Below, piece by piece: positions 25,582-35,421 of a DNA stretch of 56,966 nt (position 1 is the first letter of the stretch; the number at the start of each line of letters is the position of its first letter). The position numbers were made by a program, and so were the translations under genes. The DNA is from Acidiphilium sp. (lineage in GTDB: Bacteria > Pseudomonadota > Alphaproteobacteria > Acetobacterales > Acetobacteraceae), in assembly GCA_027449105.1 (NCBI GenBank), contig DAIDMG010000004.1:1-56966 (forward strand). Reading direction: 5' to 3'. Below the pieces are notes generated by a model, which saw only the letters and a list, made by a program, of their open reading frames with translations, was not told the origin of the DNA and searched no databases.

Positions 25582-27981
25582 GTGGCGATAGTCAGAGAAG
25601 CTAACCCTGCGAGTGGAGGCCCCGGCATCGCCCCCCGCTGGACGCATGGAGCAAAGGATGGTGTCGGTTGTGCCTACGGCATAGGAAGTAATGTTTGGTT
25701 CACGCTTTCCGCCGGCGTCATCACTGAGGTTTACTATCCGACAGTAGATCGTCCGCAGGTACGCGACCTTCAGTTTCTCGTCACCGATGGCCATTCCTTC
25801 TTTTGCGATGAACGTCGGGACCTTGAGAGCATAACGATTCGCCCAGAACCCGATGCGCTGGGGTTTCTGATCACTAACTCAGACCGCGAGCAGCGCTTCA
25901 AAATCATCAAGCAAGTATTTGCTGACCAACGCCGTCCCTGTGTCCTTGTGCGAACACAGTTCCGGCCGGCGGACCCTTTGTGCCAGCAACTGAGACTCTT
26001 TGCGCTACTAGCCCCTCGCTTGGAGGGTGGCGGTTGGCACAATACCGCCAACGTGGCTGAAGCAGCCGGACGCACCATTCTTACGGCCCACAGAGGCAAT
26101 ACATGGCTAGCGCTCGGAGCCAGCATTCCGTTTGTCCGTACATCCTGTGGATACGTCGGCAGCACCGACGGTTGGCAGGATCTGAGCAAAAATTTCGAAC
26201 TCCAATACGAATTTGACTCTGTAAAAGACGGCAATATCGCTTTGACCGGCGAACTTGATCTGAACCAAGGCCTTGAATTCACGCTTGGGCTAGCGTTCGG
26301 CGACAGCCTTCATCGCGCTGTCAGCACGCTGTTCCAATCCCTCAGTGTCCGTCATGCGGAGAACCTACGACGATTCAATCGCAGCTGGGGAGCCGTGTGC
26401 CAAACCGCTTTGCCGCTGGACGGGTACGCAGACGACACTGGCCAATTGTACCGCGCGAGCCACAATTTGCTGCTGGCCCATGAGGACCGTAACTATCCCG
26501 GCGCTATCATTGCTTCCTTGGGAATTCCATGGGGCGAAGTAAAGGGTGGCGACGACCGGGGCGGATATCATCTGGTTTGGACAAGAGATCTTGTCCATGC
26601 CGCAACTGGGCTGCTGGCATCGGGCGAGGCGGAACCGGCGCTGCGGGCTTTGATCTACCTCGCTTGCCTCCAACTTCCAGACGGTGGCTTCTACCAAAAC
26701 TTTTGGATTAACGGAGAGCCGTACTGGCGCGGCATTCAACTGGACGAGGTCGCCTTTCCAATCCTCCTCGCTCACCGGCTGGCGGCGATGAGTGTCCTCG
26801 CCGACTTCGATCCATATCCGATGGTGATGAACGCTGCGCGATACCTAATCCGCAATGGCCCGGTCACCCCACAAGAACGTTGGGAAGAAAGTAGCGGGCT
26901 ATCCCCATCGACGCTGGCCAGTAACATTGCCGCGCTGGTTTGCGCGTCGACGTTCGCGCGACAACGGGGCGACGAGAAATCCGCTGCCTTTCTAACCCAA
27001 TATGCCGATTTCCTGAATTCTCATGTCGAACTGTGGACAGTGACCACTGACGGCATGCTGGTCCCAGGCATTCGTAGGCACTTTATCCGGATCAATCCGG
27101 TCGATCCTAACGACCCGTATCCGGACAAAGATCCAAATACGGGCGTTCTGCGGATCGCCAATCGCGCTCCGGGATCACAAACTCTCTTTCCTGCAAAAGA
27201 CATTGTCGATGCCGGCTTTCTGGAATTCGTCCGATATGGAATCCGCCGGCCGAATGATCCTTTGGTCGAGGATTCCTTGCGCGTAATAGACGCCATCCTA
27301 AAAGTAGAAACACCAGTTGGCTCATGCTGGCACCGTTACAATCACGATGGTTATGGTGAGCGCCCCGACGGGAGCCCGTTTCAAGGATGGGGTTGCGGGC
27401 GAGCCTGGCCACTGCTCGCAGGAGAGCGTGGCCATTACGAATTGGCCGCTGGTCGCAATGTTCGACCGTTTATCGCCGCGATGGAGGGATTCGCGACTCG
27501 GGCCGGATTATTGCCTGAGCAGGTCTGGGACCAGCCGGATCAACCTGAAAACCACCTTCGTCTCGGTTATCCAACTGGAGCCGCCACCCCGCTGTTATGG
27601 GCACACGCCGAGTATATCAAATTATTACGATCGGCTGCCGACGAAGTTGCATTCGACCTGATTCCCGATGTTGCTCAACATTTCGCTTCTCCCCGCCGCC
27701 AGCCACCATTCATCTGGAAATTCAATCGTCAGCTTGCCTCGATCAAACCCCCAGGCACTCTTCGAGTTATCGCGGAAGCGCCCTTTACACTGCGTTGGTC
27801 ATTTGATGAGTGGAACACGATTGGCGACCTCGGCTCCACTAGAACCGGTCTTGGCGTGCACTTCGCCGATGTCGATGTCACCATCCACCAAACAACGCCC
27901 TTACGATTCACCTTCTTTTGGAATGAAGTGAATCAATGGGAAGGATCCGACTTTGAAATCCGCATCGTGATGCCGAAGTGA
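25582..27981 (+). CDS. GH15 glucoamylase (glucan 1,4-alpha-glucosidase)
   Basis: A 799-residue bacterial GH15 enzyme, which releases glucose from the non-reducing ends of starch-like glucans. Residues about 20-270 form the N-terminal beta-sandwich (SNVWFTLSAGVITEVYYPT), 290-690 the (alpha/alpha)6 barrel, and the last 100 a C-terminal domain. The general acid is in ERWEESSG (Glu435/436) and the base in PEQVWDQPD (Glu646), about 210 apart as in known bacterial members; YHLVWTRDLVHAATG is also a family landmark. Start is GTG with a weak ribosome site. No signal peptide is visible, so it is probably cytoplasmic and acts on glycogen-like or imported glucans. A peroxiredoxin gene follows 30 bases later. 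Confidence 0.94.
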   Translation: MAIVREANPASGGPGIAPRWTHGAKDGVGCAYGIGSNVWFTLSAGVITEVYYPTVDRPQVRDLQFLVTDGHSFFCDERRDLESITIRPEPDALGFLITNSDREQRFKIIKQVFADQRRPCVLVRTQFRPADPLCQQLRLFALLAPRLEGGGWHNTANVAEAAGRTILTAHRGNTWLALGASIPFVRTSCGYVGSTDGWQDLSKNFELQYEFDSVKDGNIALTGELDLNQGLEFTLGLAFGDSLHRAVSTLFQSLSVRHAENLRRFNRSWGAVCQTALPLDGYADDTGQLYRASHNLLLAHEDRNYPGAIIASLGIPWGEVKGGDDRGGYHLVWTRDLVHAATGLLASGEAEPALRALIYLACLQLPDGGFYQNFWINGEPYWRGIQLDEVAFPILLAHRLAAMSVLADFDPYPMVMNAARYLIRNGPVTPQERWEESSGLSPSTLASNIAALVCASTFARQRGDEKSAAFLTQYADFLNSHVELWTVTTDGMLVPGIRRHFIRINPVDPNDPYPDKDPNTGVLRIANRAPGSQTLFPAKDIVDAGFLEFVRYGIRRPNDPLVEDSLRVIDAILKVETPVGSCWHRYNHDGYGERPDGSPFQGWGCGRAWPLLAGERGHYELAAGRNVRPFIAAMEGFATRAGLLPEQVWDQPDQPENHLRLGYPTGAATPLLWAHAEYIKLLRSAADEVAFDLIPDVAQHFASPRRQPPFIWKFNRQLASIKPPGTLRVIAEAPFTLRWSFDEWNTIGDLGSTRTGLGVHFADVDVTIHQTTPLRFTFFWNEVNQWEGSDFEIRIVMPK

Positions 27982-28011
27982 CCATCTTTCTGAGATCAGG
28001 AGCGTAATCAT

Positions 28012-28560
28012 ATGAGCGTTCATCTAGGCAGCGTCGCGCCCGACTTCGCCCAGGACTCCACGCACGGCACTATTCGGTTCCACGAATGGATTGGCGGCAA
28101 GTGGGTAATGTTTTTCTCGTTCCCTCACGATTTCACGCCGGTCTGCACGAGTGAGCTGGGTGTTGTTGGTAGACTTGGGCCAGAATTCGCTCGCCGCGAC
28201 TGCAAAGTTATCGCCGTGAGCGTCGACACCGTCGACCTGCATCGCAGATGGCTTATAAATCTAAAAAACACCCAACACGTGGACGTCGAATTTCCGATTC
28301 TGAGCGATCGGAATCTCAAGGTTTCCAGCCTCTACGACCTGATTCATAAAGAAATGAATGAGGAAGTCACCGTACGTGGCCTGTTCATCATTGATCCCAA
28401 GAAGCGCATCCGCCTTTCCATGTACTATCCTGATACCATTGGCCGTAACTTTCGAGAAGTTCTACGCGCAATTGACGCCCTCCAACTGGCCAATAGCCAC
28501 TCGTTACTCACGACCGCTCGATGGAGCGACGATGAAAACTCTTCCTTTCGCTCGCAATAA
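28012..28560 (+). CDS. 1-Cys peroxiredoxin, Prx6-like, shortened C-terminus
   Basis: A 182-residue AhpC/TSA-family protein of the 1-Cys (Prx6) type. The peroxidatic Cys45 lies in FSFPHDFTPVCTSELG, and the family stretch RGLFIIDPKKRIRLSMYYP and LRAIDALQLANSHS follow. Family members usually run to about 210-220 residues; here the sequence diverges after TARWSDDE and stops, so the C-terminal extension that packs at the dimer interface is missing, perhaps after a frameshift. AGGAG precedes the ATG. It lies 30 bases after the glucoamylase gene and is probably co-transcribed. It would reduce peroxides if the shortened fold is stable. Confidence 0.88.
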   Translation: MSVHLGSVAPDFAQDSTHGTIRFHEWIGGKWVMFFSFPHDFTPVCTSELGVVGRLGPEFARRDCKVIAVSVDTVDLHRRWLINLKNTQHVDVEFPILSDRNLKVSSLYDLIHKEMNEEVTVRGLFIIDPKKRIRLSMYYPDTIGRNFREVLRAIDALQLANSHSLLTTARWSDDENSSFRSQ

Positions 28561-30455
28561 ACAGCTTCACAACCCGTTAGTCCCTGGGCTTCGTCATCCA
28601 AACCCACCCGCTGTTTAGCCGGCGTTTACAGACCCGCACCTTCTGGTGGAAACCCATCATGACCCCTATGTGTTCGTGCGCTTGACATTTCTGATTCATT
28701 TTTTTCTGAAAACCCATCAGCCGTCCACTCAATTCCTGATCAACTCTCGTGCCTACCATTAATCAAACTTGCACCGAGCGAACCACCTCACCTTTTTAAT
28801 CTGTGTCCCTCCGCTGGCCGCACGATCGACCCATCACCCCAAATCGCCATGTTGACGTTCCGGCGCCCCACAGCCTCGCAGTCACGCCGTTCTAGCTTTG
28901 TTGAGCGTTATATTATCGAGTCGAAACAACTTGTCGTCCACAAATACTCCTGCTGCTGTTAGATAACGAACAGCAGAAATGTGCCACAATTCATCGTTTG
29001 CTGAAGATATTTTGTCTCCACCGCCTCACTCGTACCACAGGCGATGACGAGCCCGTTATCGCCACTTACGCCAAAACCCGTCTACAGTTCGGTTACGAGT
29101 AGCTTTGAATAGCGGTGTTCACCCCGCCGCTGATAGTCACGACGCTGGCGCGTCCGCCCGACCTGGCCTCGCAACAGGAAAATAAGAGGCTGCGGTGATC
29201 AAAACGCGTTATGGCGTCCAAATTAGTCTCTCTTTAGACAGATTGCGGCCCACCGCAAACACCGTCAATCTCACGGTTGATATTGGCACCACAGATACCG
29301 GCGTAGCTTTCGTGACCTTTTTTTACTATTTTTTGCTAACATTTTACTAATGCTACCTGACCTTGCCGATTTTCGCGAGATTCATGTCTATGTTTGTGTT
29401 TTTAAGTGGCCTGCCGTTTCTCGACTTCCGAGCATAATTACAGCTCCCATCGTCTATGGTCTCTAGCTCGCTTTCTTGCAGGCGATGTTTGTGCACCGCG
29501 CTGACTCCCATTTCGCATTTTGCTTTTTATTAGTGGCGTTATTGGCGCAATCATTTTTCCTTAGATGTTCTCCTGCGCGACCAGCAAGAAGACTGATGGG
29601 GGTCGTAACCTCTATATTCCTTCAGTTCGCGTGCCAACGCTGATACGGCAAGCAGACACCGGTGCCGATATGGTCCGACGTTAGCGATGCGGTCTGTTTG
29701 TGTCATTTAAGAGAAAACAGGCGGGAAGATCCATCGTGGCAGCCGCCGCAATAGCGATATCCGCCCGCCAATTACATGTTACAGCTCAGTAAGGAGTAGC
29801 GTCGACCGGTTTAGGGGATCCCACGCCAAAATGGCTCCAATGCGGTGAATGGTTTTTTTATTTAACTTAAGCTGTTTCAGACGAAAAATGTTGAGGCATT
29901 TGCAGCTAATGCTAATGGTATGCAAGTCCCTTCCTAGCCGGCGTGATCAATAGACACGGGAGGCACAGCAGCTGCTTGTAACCTGCTTCCCGGCGGAAGC
30001 GCGAGCGAACTTTGCCTTCCAATTTTGGACTTTATACGGTGGCTCTCGATATTCGCGCGCCCACTCGAGAGGTTAGCGGGCTATCGGAATATTTGGCTTT
30101 CTTTTCTCCATGGTACCCAGATCGCCAATAAATGCACACCACACCCGCGTTGGCCCACCATGGATGCTGGGGAAATCCACTGCTTCGTCGCGGTGTGCAC
30201 TTAAGCGTCTCCGGGACTTTTCGCCGGATGTTCTGGTTCTGCAGGGTCTCGCTAGCCGCCAAGGCAGCGGCAGTGATGATACTGCCAGACGTAAGCCACT
30301 CAGCAAAGCTCAGCCGGTGCTTCGAGGATGGCTGGAGGCCGCTTCCTGGCCGTCATTGCCTTCCCTCTGGAGCAGATTGGGTTTAAATTGATTCGCTTGC
30401 TGAAACACAAGGCGCTATTCTCGCCTCTGGCGACAAAGAGCGGTGGAGGGAGCGA
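28561..30455. other. 1.9 kb without recognisable genes
   Basis: This is the longest empty stretch, AT-richer than the operons, broken by stop codons in all frames. Frames near 30030-30390 are short and unrecognised. No tRNA, rRNA, CRISPR or long repeat was found. It reads like eroded DNA of one or more lost genes. Confidence 0.55.
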
Positions 30456-30689
30456 ATGGCGGACAACCCAAGTCCGAAGTTGCGAGAACAGGTGTATGCG
30501 CGAGCGGGCGGCAGATGCGAATGCCGACTGAGATCATGTGGCCACCTTGGGCATTGCAGTTCTGCGCTGCGAGATGATTGGGTCTTGCACCGCATTAAGG
30601 CTGGTGCCCCCTACGTGCTCAGCAACGTCATTGGACTATGTCATGCTTGTCACAACAGTCGGTCCGCGCATGGTGCTCGAAGGCAATAA
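30456..30689 (+). CDS. Small HNH endonuclease-like protein
   Basis: A 77-residue protein with an HNH/zinc layout: LREQVYARAGGRCECRL, CGHLGHC, then DDWVLHRIKAGAPYVLSNVIGLCHACH, which supplies the H, N and H positions and the paired cysteines of a structural zinc. AGGGAGCGA precedes the ATG. HNH domains cut DNA in restriction, homing, phage-packaging or toxin systems; a domain alone with no companion gene cannot be assigned to one of these. It stands by itself in decayed DNA, possibly as a leftover of a mobile element. Confidence 0.75.
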   Translation: MADNPSPKLREQVYARAGGRCECRLRSCGHLGHCSSALRDDWVLHRIKAGAPYVLSNVIGLCHACHNSRSAHGARRQ

Positions 30690-30953
30690 GGCGCCCGGAC
30701 CGCCCTTCCTCAGATCGATACTGCGCATTCCGCCTGCTAACTCAAACGCGCTCCTATAAAGCCCGAGGCGTTGGGCAGGTCGCTTGGCCGCCGCAACCAA
30801 AGCGTTCCAGATTTTCGGCCACGCGTCCACCTTTTCTTGCCACGTTACGCATTTGCTGAACGGCCCCATATTATCCCATTCGGAGTACGATTGAGCTAGT
30901 TCATTCGGCCGCCAGATCGGGTTGGGTGGGGGGCGTTGTGCTCGACAACCGAG

Positions 30954-31538
30954 CTACGGGCGCTGCCCTCGGAAGCAAGGATGACTCATTACGTGGCCGC
31001 GCTGGAGCTCCTTTCTACCGCACCCGGTGTCGAGCACCCTCTGCGCGGGCCCGGCGCATCGGGCCAGCCAGGACTGGCGCCTTCGACCGGAACACGGAAC
31101 TAAATGCCGAGGCACGGCGTCGCCCAATGCTCCCTGCTGCAGTGACATCGGCGTGCGTTCGAGAGCCGCACCACAGGATCGGAAGGTTTCCCGTGACGGG
31201 GGCGGGACGTAATTACAGCACGAGCAGGCCAAGGACGTGCAGGCTGGGGTTGCCTCTGCCGAAGCAATCCCGAAGCGATCCTGGAGAGCGGTCAGCCTGG
31301 CGCGGATCACGGCTCTTCCACAGTTCTGGAGGACGCGGTTGAACTGACGCGATAAAGACGGGAGCCGCCTTGCCGCGGTTCTCGGGATGCGTCTGGTCAC
31401 CATACGCCGCCACGCTTGGCCGTGACCCGGCCCGTCGTGTCGCGGGACGCCTTCGCCCGTTGCCAAGATGATGCGCCCGCGCGCGTCCACCGCGTCGAGC
31501 TCGACGGCGAGGAGGAGCGGAGCGGCCTCGGCCATCAT
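30954..31538 (-). pseudogene. TnpB (IS200/IS605 OrfB) relic, frameshifted
   Basis: A leftward frame contains a TnpB C-terminal pattern: LSRQFNRVLQNCGRAVIRARLTALQDRFGIASAE, then TSLACSCCNYVPPPSRETF-RSCG, the zinc-ribbon region with the first CxxC intact (residues 105 and 108) and the second damaged. The RuvC-III segment, expected as HADVNAARN, appears only in a neighbouring frame as HADVTAAGSIGRRR, so a frameshift interrupts the gene. The N-terminal part is not convincing. Intact relatives are RNA-guided nucleases; this one is inactive. No tnpA was seen nearby. Confidence 0.6.
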
Positions 31539-31876
31539 GACCCGCCGTCTATTCCTTCATGATCTAGAGCGTACGACGGGTTTGCATGACTATGCCGCAT
31601 GGTTGCAAAAACTCTTTTGCCCTACCAACGGCCTTTGCTGAAAGGACCCCTACAACATAATTTCGGTCCGCGACTGGCTGGGTGAAGCACCCCTGTTTCC
31701 CGGTAAACACTGGAAACAGTTTTTGTCGGAAACGCTTACGTGACTGAATGGCGCTGGCATCCACATATGCCAAAGAATACAGGCCGATTTTCCTCATACG
31801 CAAGGCTCTGGAACATAAGGTTTCTGTCGCCGAGCACGTCGCGGTTTGGCCCAATGCATCACACCCCACGATTACT
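31539..31876. other. Intergenic region
   Basis: These 338 bases lie upstream of the TnpB relic and downstream of the nitronate monooxygenase. A short leftward frame (31564-31914) overlaps the end of the latter and has no recognised domain. No terminator is obvious. Confidence 0.45.
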
Positions 31877-33358
31877 TCACGAACGTCCAAAGCCAGCCAG
31901 CGCTGCCGCAACAAGTTTACCGTTTCTCTCGTGCGAATCTCGCATCATGGACAGTCTCATATGGAGATCATCATCACGGACGGTAGGTAACAGCGCTATT
32001 ATCTGTTCTATCGAACCGACCCGGCGATGATTAAGAAACTCTAACCTATGCGCCAAATCGCGCTTTAACATCGCCTGGCCAAAAACGGCGTCTGTTTTAT
32101 TTGATGCGGTGCCACCACGACTGAGGATAGCATTCGTCAGGACGCCGCACCAACGCGCCGCATCCTGATGAATCAACAGGATTAATCCGTGCAAATGGTC
32201 TGGCGCTTCCGAAGCACTGGCAAGCGTCACCAGCGCATGAGAACGCTCAGTCTCGAGCAACTCATTCAGCGCCACTAAAAGTTCAGAACGTGAAAGGAAG
32301 CCCATATAACAATCATCAACGTGATGAGAAAAACATGCCGGAGAAGCTGACTCGACGGGGGTCGTTGGAACAATCTTGTCAACCGATAGCAGGGCCGCGG
32401 CGTGTGCTGCAATATTTTGGACCAGCTCGGCCGCGCTAACGATACGCGATATCCGTCCAACACCTTCACCAGCATATAGCGCCATCGCTTCAAACTCTCC
32501 GGTCATAGATACCAATGGCGATTCGGTGCTAAACAAGTAAATTGGTCTCTCACCTTCGTGGCCGATCACGACACGAGACCCCGTAAAGGCATTTCCCCGC
32601 TCACCATTCGTCACACTATTTGCTAAGACCCTAACGATCGTTCCGCTAGGCCGATTATTATGAAACATATCCGTTAAAACCGTGTCGATGGCGGTTGATT
32701 CAATGAGGCGTCGCTTATGGTATGGATGCGCAAATGCTTCTTCAGTCGCAACAAAAGCCGTCCCGAACACCCCGCCTTGCGCTCCCAAAGCAAGGATCGA
32801 CGCAAGATCGGCACCATCTACAAGGCCTCCCGCGGCAAGCACAGGCAGCCGACTTTTTGCGACGAGTTCAGGAAGCAGGTCTTGCAGTCTCTGCCTGCTT
32901 CTGACGTGCCCACCGGCCTCCACTCCCTGCGCGATCAAGATATGGGCGCCAGCTCGTTCCGCGGCCTGTGCTTCTGTTCCATTACCGACTTGGCATACAA
33001 CAATCGTTCCCGCCCTGTGAAGCCGGCCAATAAGCGCTTCCGAAACATCCCAGAACAGTTCTATCGCTGGAACTTCCAGATCAAGACAGGCCGAAATTTG
33101 TTGCTCCAGCAGCACAGGGTCGGTCGCCTCTGGAACCAGATTAACTCCGAATCGATCAATGCCTCGCCCCCGCAGAGCCTTCACCTCGGAGTGGATCAAG
33201 TCTACCGGCTCGCGGATCATGCCAAGGAACGCGAAACCTCCAGCCCCACTGACGGCAGCGACAAGTTCATGCCGTGATACTCCACCCATCCCGGCGGCGA
33301 GGATTGGAATTGAACACCCAAGAAGATCACAAACGGGTCTGCGAAGAGCGTCAAACAT
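31877..33358 (-). CDS. Nitronate monooxygenase fused to a C-terminal four-helix domain (DUF6306-like)
   Basis: A 493-residue fusion. Residues 1-330 form an FMN-dependent TIM barrel of the nitronate monooxygenase family: PILAAGMGGVSRHELVAAVS, GVNLVPEA, CQVGNGTEAQAAERAG, AQGVEAGGH, LPVLAAGGLVDGADLASILALGAQG. Residues about 350-490 are a separate all-helical domain (YMGFLSRSELLVALNELLETERSH, HQDAARWCGVLTNAI, RDLAHRLEFLNHR, MRDSHERN) resembling DUF6306, a four-helix ferritin-like family. ATG at 33358 is preferred over the longer ORF start because AGAGG lies just upstream. NMOs oxidise toxic alkyl nitronates; the helical domain may sense or bind metal, but its role is unknown. Confidence 0.87.
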   Translation of the reverse strand: MFDALRRPVCDLLGCSIPILAAGMGGVSRHELVAAVSGAGGFAFLGMIREPVDLIHSEVKALRGRGIDRFGVNLVPEATDPVLLEQQISACLDLEVPAIELFWDVSEALIGRLHRAGTIVVCQVGNGTEAQAAERAGAHILIAQGVEAGGHVRSRQRLQDLLPELVAKSRLPVLAAGGLVDGADLASILALGAQGGVFGTAFVATEEAFAHPYHKRRLIESTAIDTVLTDMFHNNRPSGTIVRVLANSVTNGERGNAFTGSRVVIGHEGERPIYLFSTESPLVSMTGEFEAMALYAGEGVGRISRIVSAAELVQNIAAHAAALLSVDKIVPTTPVESASPACFSHHVDDCYMGFLSRSELLVALNELLETERSHALVTLASASEAPDHLHGLILLIHQDAARWCGVLTNAILSRGGTASNKTDAVFGQAMLKRDLAHRLEFLNHRRVGSIEQIIALLPTVRDDDLHMRLSMMRDSHERNGKLVAAALAGFGRS

Positions 33359-33670
33359 TCTTGCCTCTTTGATTGCTGCTGCCATCCCTCCCAAGGCGCA
33401 TCGCGATTGGCTGCTCATCACCCCGCAACACTACCCGCCGAATTTTCGACCCACAAAACGCCGCTCCCGGGCATTTAAAGAGCTGTCGTGTACCGGCGTC
33501 GACTCAAATCCACGCAATAGGCGTCGACTTTTCAACGAAATATCCGCCGACGTTGTCGTATAATCAATAGCATCCCTGCTGTCGGCGATATCCCCACGAT
33601 TCCACCCCAGTACAGACCCATCGGCAGCAATCACCGCAACACGATATTAATCATACTGCGCCAAATCATT
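33359..33670. other. Intergenic region
   Basis: A 312-base stretch between the DUF488 gene and the nitronate monooxygenase gene, both leftward. It should hold the monooxygenase promoter. No distinct motif was seen. Confidence 0.4.
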
Positions 33671-34027
33671 CTATTTTTCTGCCAATAATTCAGCAAGTAC
33701 AACAGCATTGTTATGTTCAATATCGCGCGCGGCAAACAGCAGCGTTACCGGTCCCGTGTCGCAAAGAGTCTTGAGACGTTCAAACGGTTCGCGATTGGCC
33801 TCAAGTTCCGCGCGGTAGCGCGTTCTGAAGTCCTCCCACCGCTGCTGATCGTGGCCAAACCATTGCCTCAATGCATTGCTTGGCCCGATTTCTCTCATCC
33901 AAAAATCAATTTTTGCACTCTCGCGCGTGATCCCGCGAGGCCACAGCCGGTCGACAAGCACGCGCATTCCGTCATCGGGCAAAACGGGTTCGTAAATACG
34001 ACGAATGATGATCTTTGGCTGCTTCAT
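33671..34027 (-). CDS. DUF488-family protein (YeaO-like)
   Basis: A 118-residue DUF488 protein. Diagnostic stretches are IIIRRIYEPVLPDDGMRVLVDRLWPRGITRE near the start, DFWMREIGPSNALRQWFGHD, the RWEDFRTRYRAEL helix, and the closing GPVTLLFAARDIEHNNAVVLAELL. The ATG at 34027 is preferred to one 10 codons earlier since family members begin close to IIIRRIYEP. The function of the family is unestablished. It stands alone. Confidence 0.9.
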   Translation of the reverse strand: MKQPKIIIRRIYEPVLPDDGMRVLVDRLWPRGITRESAKIDFWMREIGPSNALRQWFGHDQQRWEDFRTRYRAELEANREPFERLKTLCDTGPVTLLFAARDIEHNNAVVLAELLAEK

Positions 34028-34989
34028 TACTTGATATCCAACTTTTCTGGGCATCACAGGGCAGAACAGGACGTGTGCGCGACAGCCTCCCCAAGAATAT
34101 TCTACCTCATCTCGCGCCTAGCTACCAGCATCCGGAACATCTCAGTTGAACATTTATGCCCGTGATTGTTGCATCGCAAAGATCAGCATTTGCAAATCCG
34201 GTTAAGCTGAGAACCATTTGGTAAAACGGATCCACAACTTACGCTATACTAACACGCGATGTCTGCCCCACTGCACGCACTCAGAATTCGCGTCCACCAG
34301 CGGCGCCGAGACAAACATTACATCTAGCGTGCCGCCTGGAATGTCACTTTCCCGTCTACACCAAATTATCTCATTAAAATGATGGATGATAAGCACGAGA
34401 GCAGACTACATGGGTCCGGGCTGATTGATCGTGGCTACCACTACGATGGCAAACCATGATCCTGTGATAAGCGGCTGTGCTCTTTGAAAATTGACGCCAT
34501 CTCGAATAACACGAACCGGAAGTTAATGCGGCCAGTGCATGCAAGCGCCCGGGTGTACATGCCAAGTTTCCCTGATCCTACGCGCGGCGTCAAATCCACG
34601 ATTTTGTCCAGCTCCAAAATGGCGGAATCCGCACCAGGAGAACGGGCGAAAAAGAGCCACCTCTAGTGGGCCGGTCATTCCACAGCTTCCGTTGGAATTC
34701 GGCCAGATCCGACCTTTCACTCACCTCTGCGCTATAGCTCACCCAGTTACGCGTTGATACGCCAGCAACGATTTCCGCTTTCCGGCCCGCAGCGCGGTTG
34801 CAGAAGGACAAGTGTGGACGCTTTGCCACCGACTGTGGACCAACGACCAGCGTCGGCACCTGCTGAGCCAATGAACGGCGGGGCCTGCGTTCGCGTGCCG
34901 AAGTCGATCCAACCTGTGCACCGCTATCGCACCGCTCGCGAAGTGCCGGGCCATATCGGCCGTGTATAAACCGCCACCTCGCAAGATTG
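34028..34989. other. About 960 bases without recognisable genes
   Basis: No open frame here shows family features or a ribosome binding site. There is no transposase motif as in the other gaps. It is probably eroded DNA, with the DUF488 promoter at its left end. Confidence 0.45.
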
Positions 34990-35421
34990 CTAAGAAACGA
35001 TATAGGCACGCAGGGAGTTTATTTCTAATTCGGCGTCTTCAAGCTGCGCCTTTACGAGATCACCGATACTTACAACCGCGACAAGCGCGCCCTCTTCAAA
35101 AACCGGGAGATGGCGACAACGCTTTGTGGTCATCAACAACATTGCTTCCAAAACTGTAGCGCTCGGCGTACAAGATGCCACAAGGCTCGTGGCCAAATCA
35201 GCGACTGTTCGTTTCGCAATATCCTCGCCAAGTTCACCCACGAAGCGCATGATATCGCGTTCTGAGAACATACCGATCATCACTCCCTGGTCATTGACGA
35301 CCGGTGCTGCACCGATGCGTTTAGTGGTAAGAAATTTCGCTGCTTGTGGAATCGGCTTATGGCCGTTGAGGACAATTGCGCCCCAACCTTTTTGGTCGAG
35401 AACCTGATGAATGGTTGTCAT
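34990..35421 (-). CDS. CBS-domain-pair protein
   Basis: A 143-residue stand-alone Bateman module. CBS1 spans about residues 20-62 (KPIPQAAKFLTTKRIGAAPVVNDQGVMIGMFSERDIMR) and CBS2 about 82-128 (SATVLEAMLLMTTKRCRHLPVFEEGALVAVVSIGDLVK). Both end in the usual SxRD/SIGD nucleotide-binding signatures. Such proteins bind adenine nucleotides and report energy state, often to an enzyme or transporter. GGAG lies upstream of the ATG. It lies downstream of nuoN by position but about 400 bases away and in the same direction, so it may have its own promoter. Confidence 0.93.
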   Translation of the reverse strand: MTTIHQVLDQKGWGAIVLNGHKPIPQAAKFLTTKRIGAAPVVNDQGVMIGMFSERDIMRFVGELGEDIAKRTVADLATSLVASCTPSATVLEAMLLMTTKRCRHLPVFEEGALVAVVSIGDLVKAQLEDAELEINSLRAYIVS

